This document shows, piece by piece, positions 9,179-18,298 of a stretch of DNA of 64,000 nt. The stretch is from NCBI RefSeq assembly GCF_003201285.1, contig NZ_QICS01000001.1, forward strand, positions 520,678 to 584,677, given 5' to 3'. Position 1 is the stretch's first letter; the number at the start of each line of letters is the position of its first letter. The position numbers and the translations under genes are program-made. The notes below the pieces were generated by a model, which did no database searches, was not told where the DNA came from, and was given only the letters and a program-made list of their open reading frames with translations. This stretch comes from Lachnotalea glycerini (GTDB lineage Bacteria > Bacillota > Clostridia > Lachnospirales > Lachnospiraceae).

Positions 9179-10525
9179 TTATTTGCATTTGCTCAAAAAA
9201 TTGTAAATAAACTCCGGATTGGAATAATAATAAAGATGCGGAAATCCCATATATTGCATTTGTGAGCCATGGATACAATCCCACTCTCTTTTTCTCATTG
9301 GTTTTTTCGCATGATAAGCTTGTCCGCAATTGGTGCTGTCAAAGTAATGAAACTCATGACCTTTGACCGATTGATGTTTTGCCAACAGGCTGTCTGTTTG
9401 ATTTGGTGTTAATTCAATATATCCAAAGCGGCCAAGCTTATTGGTCTTATAAGCCTTTCCCTCAATTGCTCCCACCATCGGATAAGCCTTGGCCTCATTA
9501 TCCTCCATTGTCTCATGCAAATACATAAATCCACCGCACTCTGCTATGACCGGGCGATTATCTTTTACAAAATTCTTTATTTGCAAAAGCATAGTCTGAT
9601 TTTTACTCAATTGACTGGCATAAAGCTCCGGATAACCTCCTCCTAATATAAGACCATCTATATGATCGGGTAAGTTTTCATCATGCAAGGGTGAAAATAG
9701 AATAATTTCAGCCCCCATTTCTTTCATCAGTTCAAGATTGTCTTCATAATAAAAACAAAATGCCTCATCATATGCAAGCGCAATAACAGGTTTATTCCTT
9801 AATCTGACAGGTTTTCTCAGCTCTTCTTTTAGCTCTGGTGCATGGTCTGCAATATGAACAATTGCATCAATGTCAATTGTCTCTTCCATATATTGTGCTA
9901 ATTTTTCAATTTTTTCCTCAATTTCTACAATTTCATCAGGCAGCACCAGACCAAGGTGCCTGCTTTCTATCACGCAGTCCCTTACATTTGGAAGATAACC
10001 AAGTACCTTAATATGCAGTTCTTCCTCAATAACCTTTTTCAACTCAGGATAAAACATTCCAGATACCTGATTTAATATGACTCCTGAAATATTACTGTCT
10101 GTCCTAAACTCCATGACGCCCTTGATAACGGCCGCTACAGACAGACTCATTCCTTTTGCGTTGATTACTAAGATAACAGGTGCTAGTAACGTTTTAGAAA
10201 GCTCATAGGCACTTCCCCATTCTGAAATGCCGCCTACTCCGTCATAATATCCCATTACTCCTTCAATTACAGATATATCATAGCCCTTTGAGGCTCTGGT
10301 AAATAGATATCTTGTTGTATCAGGTTTTGTAAAATAGGTATCTAAATTTCTGGAAGGCGTTTTTAATATTTTCTTGTGAAACATTGGGTCAATATAATCC
10401 GGCCCACACTTAAAGGCTGCAGCATTTTTATTTCTGTTTTTTAAGGCCTTTAAAATCGCACAGGTGATTAACGTTTTGCCGCTGCCACTGGAAATCGCCG
10501 ATATCATAATTCTGGGAAATCTCAT
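9179..10525 (-). CDS. cbiA: Cobyrinate a,c-diamide synthase CbiA
   Basis: ATP- and glutamine-dependent amidation of the a and c carboxylates of cobyrinate. It has an N-terminal P-loop domain (IMISAISSGSGKTLITCAIL), the KCGPDYIDPMFH substrate-binding segment, and a C-terminal glutamine amidotransferase domain with nucleophile Cys in PVIAECGGFMYLHE and GGGYPELYA. The 448-aa length is typical. It lies between the cbiJET fusion and cobT with 1- and 15-nt gaps. Confidence 0.96.
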   Translation of the reverse strand: MRFPRIMISAISSGSGKTLITCAILKALKNRNKNAAAFKCGPDYIDPMFHKKILKTPSRNLDTYFTKPDTTRYLFTRASKGYDISVIEGVMGYYDGVGGISEWGSAYELSKTLLAPVILVINAKGMSLSVAAVIKGVMEFRTDSNISGVILNQVSGMFYPELKKVIEEELHIKVLGYLPNVRDCVIESRHLGLVLPDEIVEIEEKIEKLAQYMEETIDIDAIVHIADHAPELKEELRKPVRLRNKPVIALAYDEAFCFYYEDNLELMKEMGAEIILFSPLHDENLPDHIDGLILGGGYPELYASQLSKNQTMLLQIKNFVKDNRPVIAECGGFMYLHETMEDNEAKAYPMVGAIEGKAYKTNKLGRFGYIELTPNQTDSLLAKHQSVKGHEFHYFDSTNCGQAYHAKKPMRKREWDCIHGSQMQYMGFPHLYYYSNPEFIYNFLSKCK

Positions 10526-10526
10526 G

Positions 10527-12503
10527 TTATTTTCCCCCTTTAATCGTTATGATTGAAACGGGATTCTGCCCCAGCATCATATGATAGCTGCCGACAGTTT
10601 TTGCCTTGGATACTTGAAGCGCAAGCACTTCATATTCCAACCAGCCTGACTCCTTTATCATTTGAATTATTTCTGAAACCGTTTCTAACGTAATTGCATT
10701 AATGACCACTCTGATATTTGGATTTTTATGAAATAATATTTTTATTATTTCATTTAGATTCCCACTGCTGCCTCCAATAAAGGCATGTGTCGGTACCGGC
10801 AAATCCTCTAAAACCTTAGGCGCCATTCCTTCTATGATCTTAAGATTTGATACCTTAAATTTCTTCTTATTCTGCTCAATTAGTGACGTACCCTCCGACT
10901 TCTTTTCGATTGCATATACAAAACCCTCGTAAGCCTTTTTTGCTGCCTGAATGGAAACTGAGCCTGTCCCTGCTCCAATATCATATAGGATAGAATCCCT
11001 GTCAAGTTCCAGCTTGGATATTGATACTGTTCTTATTTCCTCTTTGGTCATCGGTACCTCGCCGCGTATCAATTCTTCATCCCTGATTCGCTCTGTATTG
11101 GATTCTGCGCAAGAATTTTCAATATATAAAACACTTAAGGCTTCAAATTCCTGCGTAGCAATTTCATTGGGAGTACCTATAGTAATTTTTTCCTTTTCAT
11201 AACCCAGATTTTCACCTACCCAAACGCGAAGAGAAGGAAACTCATAATAAATCAAATCCTCCATAAGTTTTTTGATACTGTTCTTTCCCCCAGTCAGTAA
11301 AAACACCTTAGAATTTCGTCGTATTGCATCAATCATATTCGCCTGTCTGCCGTGGTTGCTTATCAGCTTTACCTGCTCCCAAGCTACTCCGATTCTGGCA
11401 CATAAATAGGAAAGGGATGAAATTCCACATATATATGCTACTTCATCCTCCCCAAAATATTCCTTAAAGCCGTTTGCCGCGCTATAAAAGCCTACATCTC
11501 CAGACACAAGAATTGCAATCTTTTCATATTCCTCATGCTCGCTTAAATAAGCAGCTATTTCTTCCTTTTTATACTGTTCTACGGCCGCCTTATGAAGTGG
11601 CTTTACACTGTCTAGCATACGTGCTGCCCCAAATATCACTTCGGAATCCAAAATTGCATTGATTGCCTCCTTAGTCATACCCTCAAGGGTTCCTGTGCCA
11701 ATTCCGATTACCGCTATTTTTCTTTTCCCCTTTAAAATTCCCAGTTTTTCTTTTATTATTTTAATTACCTCAGAATAGGAGTATCCCTCCATCTCGACCG
11801 GCCTGCCAACTACAAGCGTTGTAATGCCCAATCGGTTCGCAGCATTAATCTTCTCCAAAAAGCCGCCATTTTTGCCTGCTTCCTTTGTTACCAGATAACC
11901 GGCACCCGACTCCTTAAGCATTTCATAGTTAAGTTCTTCGCTAAAAGGCCCTTGCATACAAATTAAATTTTTGCCTTCAAAACCTAAATCCATTACATTT
12001 GAAATGGCATCTCTACTTGACAGCACTCTTGCATAAACCCTCTTTTTATAGTGATCAATATTAGTAAATTCTATTAATTCTTTACTTCCGGTTGTTACAA
12101 AAATATTGCCATTCGTTCCTTTTAAATAATCACAAGCTTCTTTTACAGAATTGACGTATACCAACTTATGGTTCTGAGCATAGGACACATGTGATTCTTC
12201 CCGCAATAAGCGAAGATAGAAAACCCCAGTATTTTCACACGCATCCTTGATATGCTTAGATACCAAGGTCGCGTAAGGATGCGTTGCATCCACGACAAGC
12301 AGAGCCTGCTCATTATGAATCAGCCGCTCTATTTCCTCTCTGTTTTGCCGCCTTCCTGACACTTCTACATATTCAGACTTAGGAATCAGACTTTCACCAT
12401 ATTCGGTTGCTGTGCAGACATGAATGGAAATTCTTTGTCTGTTAAGATATTCTGCAAGGTTTCTCCCCTCCGTCGTACCTGCAAAAAGAATAAGCTTACA
12501 CAT
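10527..12503 (-). CDS. cbiJET: Trifunctional fusion: CbiJ reductase - CbiE - CbiT methyltransferases
   Basis: A 658-aa fusion of three cobalamin enzymes. Residues about 1-257 are a CbiJ/CobK cobalt-precorrin-6A reductase (ILFAGTTEGRNLAEYL and VVDATHPYA). Residues about 260-465 are the CbiE methyltransferase (C5), with IAVIGIGTGTLEGMT and LVSGDVGFYS. Residues about 480-658 are CbiT (C15 methyltransferase and C12 decarboxylase), with GEVPMTKEEIR and the SAM-binding YDIGAGTGSVSIQAA. All three sets of motifs look intact and I see no frameshift. CbiET or CobL fusions are common; the extra N-terminal reductase is less so. Its start overlaps cbiH by 8 nt. The symbol is a composite. Confidence 0.93.
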   Translation of the reverse strand: MCKLILFAGTTEGRNLAEYLNRQRISIHVCTATEYGESLIPKSEYVEVSGRRQNREEIERLIHNEQALLVVDATHPYATLVSKHIKDACENTGVFYLRLLREESHVSYAQNHKLVYVNSVKEACDYLKGTNGNIFVTTGSKELIEFTNIDHYKKRVYARVLSSRDAISNVMDLGFEGKNLICMQGPFSEELNYEMLKESGAGYLVTKEAGKNGGFLEKINAANRLGITTLVVGRPVEMEGYSYSEVIKIIKEKLGILKGKRKIAVIGIGTGTLEGMTKEAINAILDSEVIFGAARMLDSVKPLHKAAVEQYKKEEIAAYLSEHEEYEKIAILVSGDVGFYSAANGFKEYFGEDEVAYICGISSLSYLCARIGVAWEQVKLISNHGRQANMIDAIRRNSKVFLLTGGKNSIKKLMEDLIYYEFPSLRVWVGENLGYEKEKITIGTPNEIATQEFEALSVLYIENSCAESNTERIRDEELIRGEVPMTKEEIRTVSISKLELDRDSILYDIGAGTGSVSIQAAKKAYEGFVYAIEKKSEGTSLIEQNKKKFKVSNLKIIEGMAPKVLEDLPVPTHAFIGGSSGNLNEIIKILFHKNPNIRVVINAITLETVSEIIQMIKESGWLEYEVLALQVSKAKTVGSYHMMLGQNPVSIITIKGGK

Positions 12504-13227
12504 TTTTATATCCTCTTGGTGTTACCATTTTGCCATTTATATTTTTAGTTTGTGAATTACCAATAAAAACCGTAGTAAACATATCAACTGTACTATCTCT
12601 TAGCTGTTCAAGTGTAAGAACAACCGCATGCTCTCCCTCTCTTCCAATATTTTGTACATATCCGCATACTGTTTCCTTGGAGGCGTGTTGAAGCACGATA
12701 TCACATGCTTTCCTCAAATAATCACTTCGTTTTCTGCTAGATGGATTATAAAGACAAATTACAAAATCAGCCATTGCTGCACATTCCAGTCTTTTTTCAA
12801 TTTTCTCCATCGGGGTAAGCAAATCGCTTAAGCTGATTACTGCAAAATCATGAATGAGTGGTGCTCCAAGCACACCAGCTCCAGACATTGCAGCAGTAAC
12901 TCCGCTGATAATATTAACCTCTACATTCTCGTATTTTTGACCAATTTCTAAAATTAATCCCGACATGCCATATACACCTGCATCTCCGCTGCATATCATG
13001 GCAGTTGTATTACCCTGTGATGCTTTCTCAAACGCAAGCTCGCATCGCTCAACTTCCTTGGTCATTGGTGTTGTTAAAAACTCTTTATCGGAAAAGTGCT
13101 CTTTGACAAGCTCTACATATACCGTATAGCCTACAATAATATCACAGTCTTTCAAGGCCTCATAAGCCTCAATCGTCATCTGCTCATAATTTCCTGGTCC
13201 TATTCCTACTACATACAATTTATTCAA
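12496..13227 (-). CDS. cbiH: Cobalt-factor III C17-methyltransferase CbiH
   Basis: SAM-dependent enzyme that methylates C17 and drives ring contraction to the delta-lactone. The 243-aa protein shows the tetrapyrrole methylase motifs YVVGIGPGNYEQMT near the N-terminus, MICSGDAGVYGMSG, and the LYNPSSRKR segment typical of CbiH/CobJ. It overlaps both neighbours by 8 nt, cbiG upstream and the cbiJET fusion downstream. Confidence 0.95.
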   Translation of the reverse strand: MNKLYVVGIGPGNYEQMTIEAYEALKDCDIIVGYTVYVELVKEHFSDKEFLTTPMTKEVERCELAFEKASQGNTTAMICSGDAGVYGMSGLILEIGQKYENVEVNIISGVTAAMSGAGVLGAPLIHDFAVISLSDLLTPMEKIEKRLECAAMADFVICLYNPSSRKRSDYLRKACDIVLQHASKETVCGYVQNIGREGEHAVVLTLEQLRDSTVDMFTTVFIGNSQTKNINGKMVTPRGYKNV

Positions 13228-14272
13228 ATCGAATCCCTCTCTTTTCTTTCGTCAATGCGATTGTCATTCCTTCAAAAGCCTTCTTTCTTAATAACAGTGT
13301 CGGTTGCCTACATGCTAACATAGCTGAGCGCTCACATACATTTCCTACGCCGGTCGTCAGCTTTACGAATTCAGATTCTTCAAATTCACCTTCTGCCTGC
13401 TCTAATTGCTTTGCTGAAAAAATCAAAAAGTCAACTTCATATTTATTTGCAAAAGCTCTGATACAAGGCTCATTTTCTTTTAAATCAATGCTTGCTATAT
13501 TTTTAACTGCCCGAATCGAAATATGATTCTCCTTTAAAATTCTTAAGATAAATGATTCAAATTGTTCTGTGTCCGTATTTTTCCTGCATCCGACACCAAT
13601 TGTTATCACCCGTGGCATCAATATCAGTGTATTGATAAAAGGGGTATCATATTCATCACAGGTAATGCAGATACCCAGCTCATGCTTTATATCATCCTCT
13701 TCATTAATATGCTCCAATTCCATTGGAAGCTCTCCCTGTATCAAGAGTCTGCTCACAAAACCTATTCTTTCCCCATCCAATATTGTGGCAGAAACTTCCT
13801 TAGCAAGTTTCCTATCTGAAATAGTAAGCTTTTCTTTTCTTGCCAGCTCATCCACTGCAAATTTATGATTTACATCCGTAGCTGTAGTAATTACGGGTAT
13901 AGCTCCTATTTGTTCACTCAAGGCTTGAGTCAGCTCGTTTCCGCCTCCCAAATGTCCCGATAATAAAGATATTACAAAGGAAGCTTTCTCATCCAATACA
14001 AGAACCAAGGGATCATTCATCTTATCCTGAACAAATGGTGCTATGGTTCGCACTGCAATGGCGCACGCTCCAATAAAAATAATACCATCCATTGTATGAA
14101 AGACCTCCTTGCACCAATCTTTCAACGGCACTTCTACCTCTTGTAAGGTCAGGCTTTCTTCACATCTTCCCTTGTAATAGGTGATACTGTGATGCTCTTT
14201 GTTTAAAAGCTTTGCTATTTTAGCATTTAATATACTGCCTGCCTTTGTAAAGGAAATTATAGCTAAATTCAT
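13220..14272 (-). CDS. cbiG: Cobalt-precorrin-5A hydrolase CbiG
   Basis: Opens the delta-lactone of cobalt-precorrin-5A and releases acetaldehyde. The 350-aa protein has the N-terminal CbiG domain (FIGACAIAVRTIAPFV and SLLSGHLGGGNELTQ), a central linker and the C-terminal domain beginning ITIGVGCRKNTDTEQ and ending near TGVGNVCERSAML. It overlaps cbiH by 8 nt and follows cbiF by 14 nt. Confidence 0.95.
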   Translation of the reverse strand: MNLAIISFTKAGSILNAKIAKLLNKEHHSITYYKGRCEESLTLQEVEVPLKDWCKEVFHTMDGIIFIGACAIAVRTIAPFVQDKMNDPLVLVLDEKASFVISLLSGHLGGGNELTQALSEQIGAIPVITTATDVNHKFAVDELARKEKLTISDRKLAKEVSATILDGERIGFVSRLLIQGELPMELEHINEEDDIKHELGICITCDEYDTPFINTLILMPRVITIGVGCRKNTDTEQFESFILRILKENHISIRAVKNIASIDLKENEPCIRAFANKYEVDFLIFSAKQLEQAEGEFEESEFVKLTTGVGNVCERSAMLACRQPTLLLRKKAFEGMTIALTKEKRGIRFE

Positions 14273-14286
14273 ATCCTCATCCTTTT

Positions 14287-15039
14287 CTAGTCTGCTTTAC
14301 GAAACTCAGTCTCAAAATTAGGGTGATATAGGTCTGAACGACGATATTCACAAGCAAGAACATTTCCGACTATAATCAAAGCTGTTTTTGTAATCTGATT
14401 CTCTCTTGCTGTCTTTTCTAATGTCTTAACCGTACACACAAATTTCTTCTCATCCGGCCAAGTTGCTTTATATACGATAGCAGCCGGCGTATCCTCCTGA
14501 TAGCCACCATCTATGAGCCTTTTTGATAATTCATCAAGCATACCCGTACTTAAAAAAATCACCATGGTTGCCTGATGTGATGCCAATGATTCAATCTTTT
14601 CCTTTTCAGGAACGCTGGTTCTTCCTTCCATTCTGGTTAGAATTACAGTCTGAGAAACGTCAGGAAGTGTATATTCCAGATTAAGCGCCGATGCTGCTCC
14701 ACAAAAAGAACTCACACCCGGACAATAATCATATGCGATTTCTAATTGATCCAGGCAATCCATCTGTTCTCGAATTGCACCGTAAATACTTGGGTCACCC
14801 GTATGCAGTCGTACCGTTGTTAATTCTGCCTCCTCTGCCTTTTTCACCTCTCCAATTACCTGCTCTAATGTCATAAACGCACTATTATAAACCTTACAAT
14901 CTTCTTTCCTGACTTCCAGCAATTCTTGATTAACCAAAGATCCTGCATAAATAATTACATCTGCTTCGCGTAATAAGTTTTGCCCCCGTACCGTAATCAA
15001 ATCGACTGCTCCTGAACCTGCTCCTACAAAATGAACCAT
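14287..15039 (-). CDS. cbiF: Cobalt-precorrin-4 C11-methyltransferase CbiF
   Basis: Adds a methyl group from SAM at C11. The 250-aa sequence has the family start VHFVGAGSGAVDLITVRG, the LVNQELL segment, LHTGDPSIYGAIREQ and YCPGVSSFCGAAS. These separate CbiF/CobM from the other tetrapyrrole methylases of the operon. It lies 24 nt after cbiL. Confidence 0.96.
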   Translation of the reverse strand: MVHFVGAGSGAVDLITVRGQNLLREADVIIYAGSLVNQELLEVRKEDCKVYNSAFMTLEQVIGEVKKAEEAELTTVRLHTGDPSIYGAIREQMDCLDQLEIAYDYCPGVSSFCGAASALNLEYTLPDVSQTVILTRMEGRTSVPEKEKIESLASHQATMVIFLSTGMLDELSKRLIDGGYQEDTPAAIVYKATWPDEKKFVCTVKTLEKTARENQITKTALIIVGNVLACEYRRSDLYHPNFETEFRKAD

Positions 15040-15063
15040 ATTAACCTCCTAGTATGCATATTG

Positions 15064-15744
15064 CTATTTATCCTTAACAATTATTAATGAATAATATCCT
15101 GCATTTTCCTCTATTTCATCTGCGCCATAATATATCTTTTCGTCTTCCATTCCACAGTTTTCTACCATAACTGCCTGGGCATCGCTTTCCTTTAGCTTTT
15201 GTTTTACTAATGACAGCTTTTTCCCTGCTTTCATTAATACCTTAGTTCCTTTTAGATTCATTGCCTCCTCAATTGCATAGGAAGCCGGAATGATATGAAG
15301 AGGTTCTGCTTTCTCTACCAGACTGTCACCAATTAAGGCTGCCGCCGCACAAAAGGAAGTGATTCCGCTGATGATACTTGCCTTGCCTCCTGCTTTTAGA
15401 ATTCTTTTATGAACATAAATATAGGTAGAGTAAACACATGGATCTCCAAGTGTTAGAAAAGCTACCTGCTTGTTATCTTTTAAATACCCCATAATTTGTT
15501 CTGCTGCCTCTTGATGAGCCTTTTCTAATACCTGCTTGTCCTTGGTCATTGGCATTTCAATTGCAACCACTTCCTTATTTGATAAATCAAGGACACCTGT
15601 TGCAATTTTGTATGCTACACTATTTCGGGGTTCCTCACCAGGTACAAGAATGATATCACTTTCTTTCATAATTCTCACTGCTTTCAAGGTAAGAAGCTCT
15701 GGATCTCCAGGTCCTACACCTACTCCATATAAAATTCCTGACAT
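15064..15744 (-). CDS. cbiL: Cobalt-factor II C20-methyltransferase CbiL
   Basis: SAM-dependent methylation at C20, the first methylation after cobalt insertion. The 226-aa protein starts with LYGVGVGPGDPELLTLKAVR, then shows VPGEEPRNSVAYKIA, FLTLGDPCVYSTY and ISGITSFCAAAA, which match the CbiL/CobI subfamily. It sits between cbiD and cbiF with short gaps. Confidence 0.96.
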   Translation of the reverse strand: MSGILYGVGVGPGDPELLTLKAVRIMKESDIILVPGEEPRNSVAYKIATGVLDLSNKEVVAIEMPMTKDKQVLEKAHQEAAEQIMGYLKDNKQVAFLTLGDPCVYSTYIYVHKRILKAGGKASIISGITSFCAAAALIGDSLVEKAEPLHIIPASYAIEEAMNLKGTKVLMKAGKKLSLVKQKLKESDAQAVMVENCGMEDEKIYYGADEIEENAGYYSLIIVKDK

Positions 15745-15758
15745 TTTATTTTCCTCTC

Positions 15759-16904
15759 TTATTGTTCTTTATCTGATTTTTTCGAAAATAAAGTTGCTAT
15801 TTCCATTGCATTTTTTGTATGCCCTAGCAATCCATATTCATTCGAAAAAGTAATAACATCTACTTTGATTTTATCATAAGCACGTGTTTGCATAAAATAT
15901 TGCATTTTATCTACCAGTATTGACATAGTTTCCTCAAATATCTCTTCTTTCTTCAATATTTGAATTGCTTCATCCGTCGTAATACAATTTAATATCTGCT
16001 TTGCGCCTTCCAATGTAATTCCAGCCCTGATTGCAGCCGCAGTCAAAATATCCATTCTGGCATCTGCATTTTTGGAATGTGTATTCATGATTCCACCTGC
16101 CACCTTAACAAGCTTACCTATATGTCCAATGATAAGGATCCGTTCAAAGCTTAACTCTACAGCATAATCAATAGTCTCGCCAATAAAGTTGCTGCATTTT
16201 AAGCTATTTTCTATATTTATATTTAATTCAGAAGTACTGAAATTCTCTCCGTAATTTCCAAGCGTTACTAATATCTGCTTCGCACCCGATGCTTTTAAAA
16301 TATTCATTTCAACTTTAATGCTGTCAATGAGTGCGGCTTCACTCATCGGCTCCACGATACCACTTGTACCAAGTACCGAAATACCACCTTTGATTCCAAG
16401 TCTTTCATTAAAGGTTCTCTTTGCAATCTCTACCCCCTCAGGTATACTTATCTCTATATAAATACCTTCCGGGTATTCAAATTCGTTGCAAACATCTTTT
16501 ACTTCCTGATATATCATCTGCCTTGGCACTTTATTAATAGCTGCACTGTGTACGGGTTGTTCTAATCCCTGTTTAGTCACTCTTCCTACTCCCAGACCTC
16601 CTTCAATTATAATCTTTGGCTGACTAATCTTTTTGACTTTTGCATATACAAAAACTCCATCCGTAACATCAGGATCGTCACCGCTGTCTTTTTGAATCGC
16701 ACAACTTACATAGTCAGAATTTATTTTAATATCAAATACTTGTAAATCAAGTAAAATACCTTTGGGAGTCATAATGGAGATCTTACTAATTTCACATTTT
16801 CGAAAAAGCATGATTGCAGCAGCTTTGGAAGCTGCTGCTGCACAAGAACCCGTTGTATAACCGTATCGTAACTTTTTATTGTTTTTAAACGTATATTTTT
16901 CCAT
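15759..16904 (-). CDS. cbiD: Cobalt-precorrin-5B C1-methyltransferase CbiD
   Basis: Methylates C1 of cobalt-precorrin-5B in the anaerobic pathway. The 381-aa length is typical. The diagnostic glycine-rich block YGYTTGSCAAAASKAA is near the N-terminus, and KDSGDDPDVTDG and GTSGIVEPMSEAAL follow. It is the first cobalamin gene of the operon but begins only 4 nt after the cdd stop. Transcription must therefore come from upstream, and there is no room for a cobalamin riboswitch here. Confidence 0.96.
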   Translation of the reverse strand: MEKYTFKNNKKLRYGYTTGSCAAAASKAAAIMLFRKCEISKISIMTPKGILLDLQVFDIKINSDYVSCAIQKDSGDDPDVTDGVFVYAKVKKISQPKIIIEGGLGVGRVTKQGLEQPVHSAAINKVPRQMIYQEVKDVCNEFEYPEGIYIEISIPEGVEIAKRTFNERLGIKGGISVLGTSGIVEPMSEAALIDSIKVEMNILKASGAKQILVTLGNYGENFSTSELNINIENSLKCSNFIGETIDYAVELSFERILIIGHIGKLVKVAGGIMNTHSKNADARMDILTAAAIRAGITLEGAKQILNCITTDEAIQILKKEEIFEETMSILVDKMQYFMQTRAYDKIKVDVITFSNEYGLLGHTKNAMEIATLFSKKSDKEQ

Positions 16905-16908
16905 GGTA

Positions 16909-17340
16909 TCACTTTCTTATTATACTATCGTTCAAAATATTCTTAGGTCCAAATCCAAGCGGAAGAATCTCTTCCAGAGTATATTCCTTATATTCATCCT
17001 CCGACTTAGCAAGAACAATTTTAAATTTCTGTGGATCACAAAACTCCATCATAACCTGTCTGCATACCCCGCATGGAGCACAGTAATCCAAGTCTTCATC
17101 CTTTTTCCCACCAACAATTGCAATCACTTCAAAGTCTGTAATCCCTTCACTTACGGCTTTAAAAAAAGCAGTACGTTCTGCGCAATTTGTAGGTGTATAG
17201 GATGAATTTTCAATATTGCATCCTTGATAAACCATACCATTTGAAGCAAGCAATGCTGCCCCTACACGAAAGCCTGAATAGGGAGAATACGATTTTTCTC
17301 TTGCCAATAAAGCCTCTTTAATCAGTTCACTATGCTTCAT
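16909..17340 (-). CDS. cdd: Cytidine deaminase
   Basis: Zinc enzyme of pyrimidine salvage that converts cytidine and deoxycytidine to uridine and deoxyuridine. The 143-aa homotetrameric type is recognisable from YSPYSGFRVGAALL, the zinc and proton-shuttle motif NCAERTAFF (Cys and Glu) and the paired zinc cysteines PCGVCRQVMMEF. It lies 10 nt after the purine nucleoside phosphorylase gene and 4 nt before cbiD, so salvage and cobalamin genes probably share a transcript. Confidence 0.95.
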   Translation of the reverse strand: MKHSELIKEALLAREKSYSPYSGFRVGAALLASNGMVYQGCNIENSSYTPTNCAERTAFFKAVSEGITDFEVIAIVGGKKDEDLDYCAPCGVCRQVMMEFCDPQKFKIVLAKSEDEYKEYTLEEILPLGFGPKNILNDSIIRK

Positions 17341-17350
17341 AATTCTCTCC

Positions 17351-18190
17351 TTAATCGGTTAACGTCTTACTCATATTTATGATAGATGCCGTAACCAGCT
17401 TCTTAAATAAAGGTGCTACCCGATCTGCTACCTCTTGCACCTCTTTATGATTCAGCGGTGCATCACTCATACCACATGCAAGGTTAGATATACATGAAAT
17501 TCCACATATTCTCATACCCATATGATTTGCTGCAACAGCTTCACAAGCAGTACTCATACCAACTGCGTCACCACCAAGAATACGGCACATTCTAACTTCC
17601 GCCGGCGATTCATAAGCAGGGCCTGTCAACTGAACATAAACACCTTCCTGCAATGATATCGTAAGCTCTTTAGCCGTATTCTTAATGATTTCTCTTAAAT
17701 CACTATCATAAACATGACTCATATCCGGAAACCGAGTACCAAGCTCATCCATATTTTGGCCAATTAACGGAGATGGCACAAAGTTCGAAATATGATCCGA
17801 AATCAGCATAAAATCTCCGGCATTATAATCATAATTCACTCCACCAGCGGCATTGGTAAGAAACAACACCTGTGCGCCCATCAGTTTCATAAGTCTGACT
17901 GGCAAAACAACATCTGAAATAGGATATCCCTCATAGTAATGAACACGTCCCTGCATAATAACAACAGGTACCTCTTTAATATATCCAAATATAAATCTTC
18001 CTTTATGCCCAGGAACTGTTGATATCGGGAAGCCTTCAATTTCATGATAATCAAGTGTTTCTTCCACTTTTATCGTTTCTGCATAATCACCCAGTCCAGA
18101 TCCTAAAATAAGGGCTATCTTTGGTATGAAATCTATTTTTTTCTTAAAACTTTCATAACATTTTTGTAGTTTTAAATATTCTTCACTCAT
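17351..18190 (-). CDS. punA: Purine nucleoside phosphorylase (trimeric type)
   Basis: Phosphorolysis of purine nucleosides to base and ribose-1-phosphate. Motifs are ALILGSGLGDYAE (phosphate loop), STVPGHKGRF, FLTNAAGGVNYDY, and the base-binding PAYESPAEVRMCRILGGDAV with GMSTACEA. I use the ATG at 18190, preceded by GGAGGTG. The longer frame to 18265 would run back through the hairpin of the leader. The resulting 279 aa agrees with the trimeric PNP family. Confidence 0.94.
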   Translation of the reverse strand: MSEEYLKLQKCYESFKKKIDFIPKIALILGSGLGDYAETIKVEETLDYHEIEGFPISTVPGHKGRFIFGYIKEVPVVIMQGRVHYYEGYPISDVVLPVRLMKLMGAQVLFLTNAAGGVNYDYNAGDFMLISDHISNFVPSPLIGQNMDELGTRFPDMSHVYDSDLREIIKNTAKELTISLQEGVYVQLTGPAYESPAEVRMCRILGGDAVGMSTACEAVAANHMGMRICGISCISNLACGMSDAPLNHKEVQEVADRVAPLFKKLVTASIINMSKTLTD

Positions 18191-18232
18191 AGAACACCTC
18201 CAAAAGTAATTGATTAAAATACTGACAATTTT

Positions 18233-18271
18233 ATGGAATAAAATAAGACTGCCACGAAGTGACAATCTTAT
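18233..18271 (-). terminator. Hairpin between the lysine-rich gene and punA, probable terminator
   Basis: On the minus strand an AATAAGA / TCTTATT stem with an inner TGxCA / TGxCA extension and a CTTCG-type loop is followed by TTTATT. This fits an intrinsic terminator for the upstream gene. The same stretch holds an extended -10 element (TGCTATAAT, with TATAAT at 18270-18275) whose transcript would begin inside the hairpin. The element could therefore instead be part of the punA leader. Confidence 0.55.
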
Positions 18272-18298
18272 TATAGCACATAGAAAAATACTTTTCTA

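Noticed and set aside
18240-18265. GCCAC-containing hairpin upstream of punA as a cobalamin riboswitch
   Set aside because: The short B12-box-like string is on the plus strand, opposite to the operon, and none of the other conserved parts of a cobalamin riboswitch are present. It is a simple hairpin.
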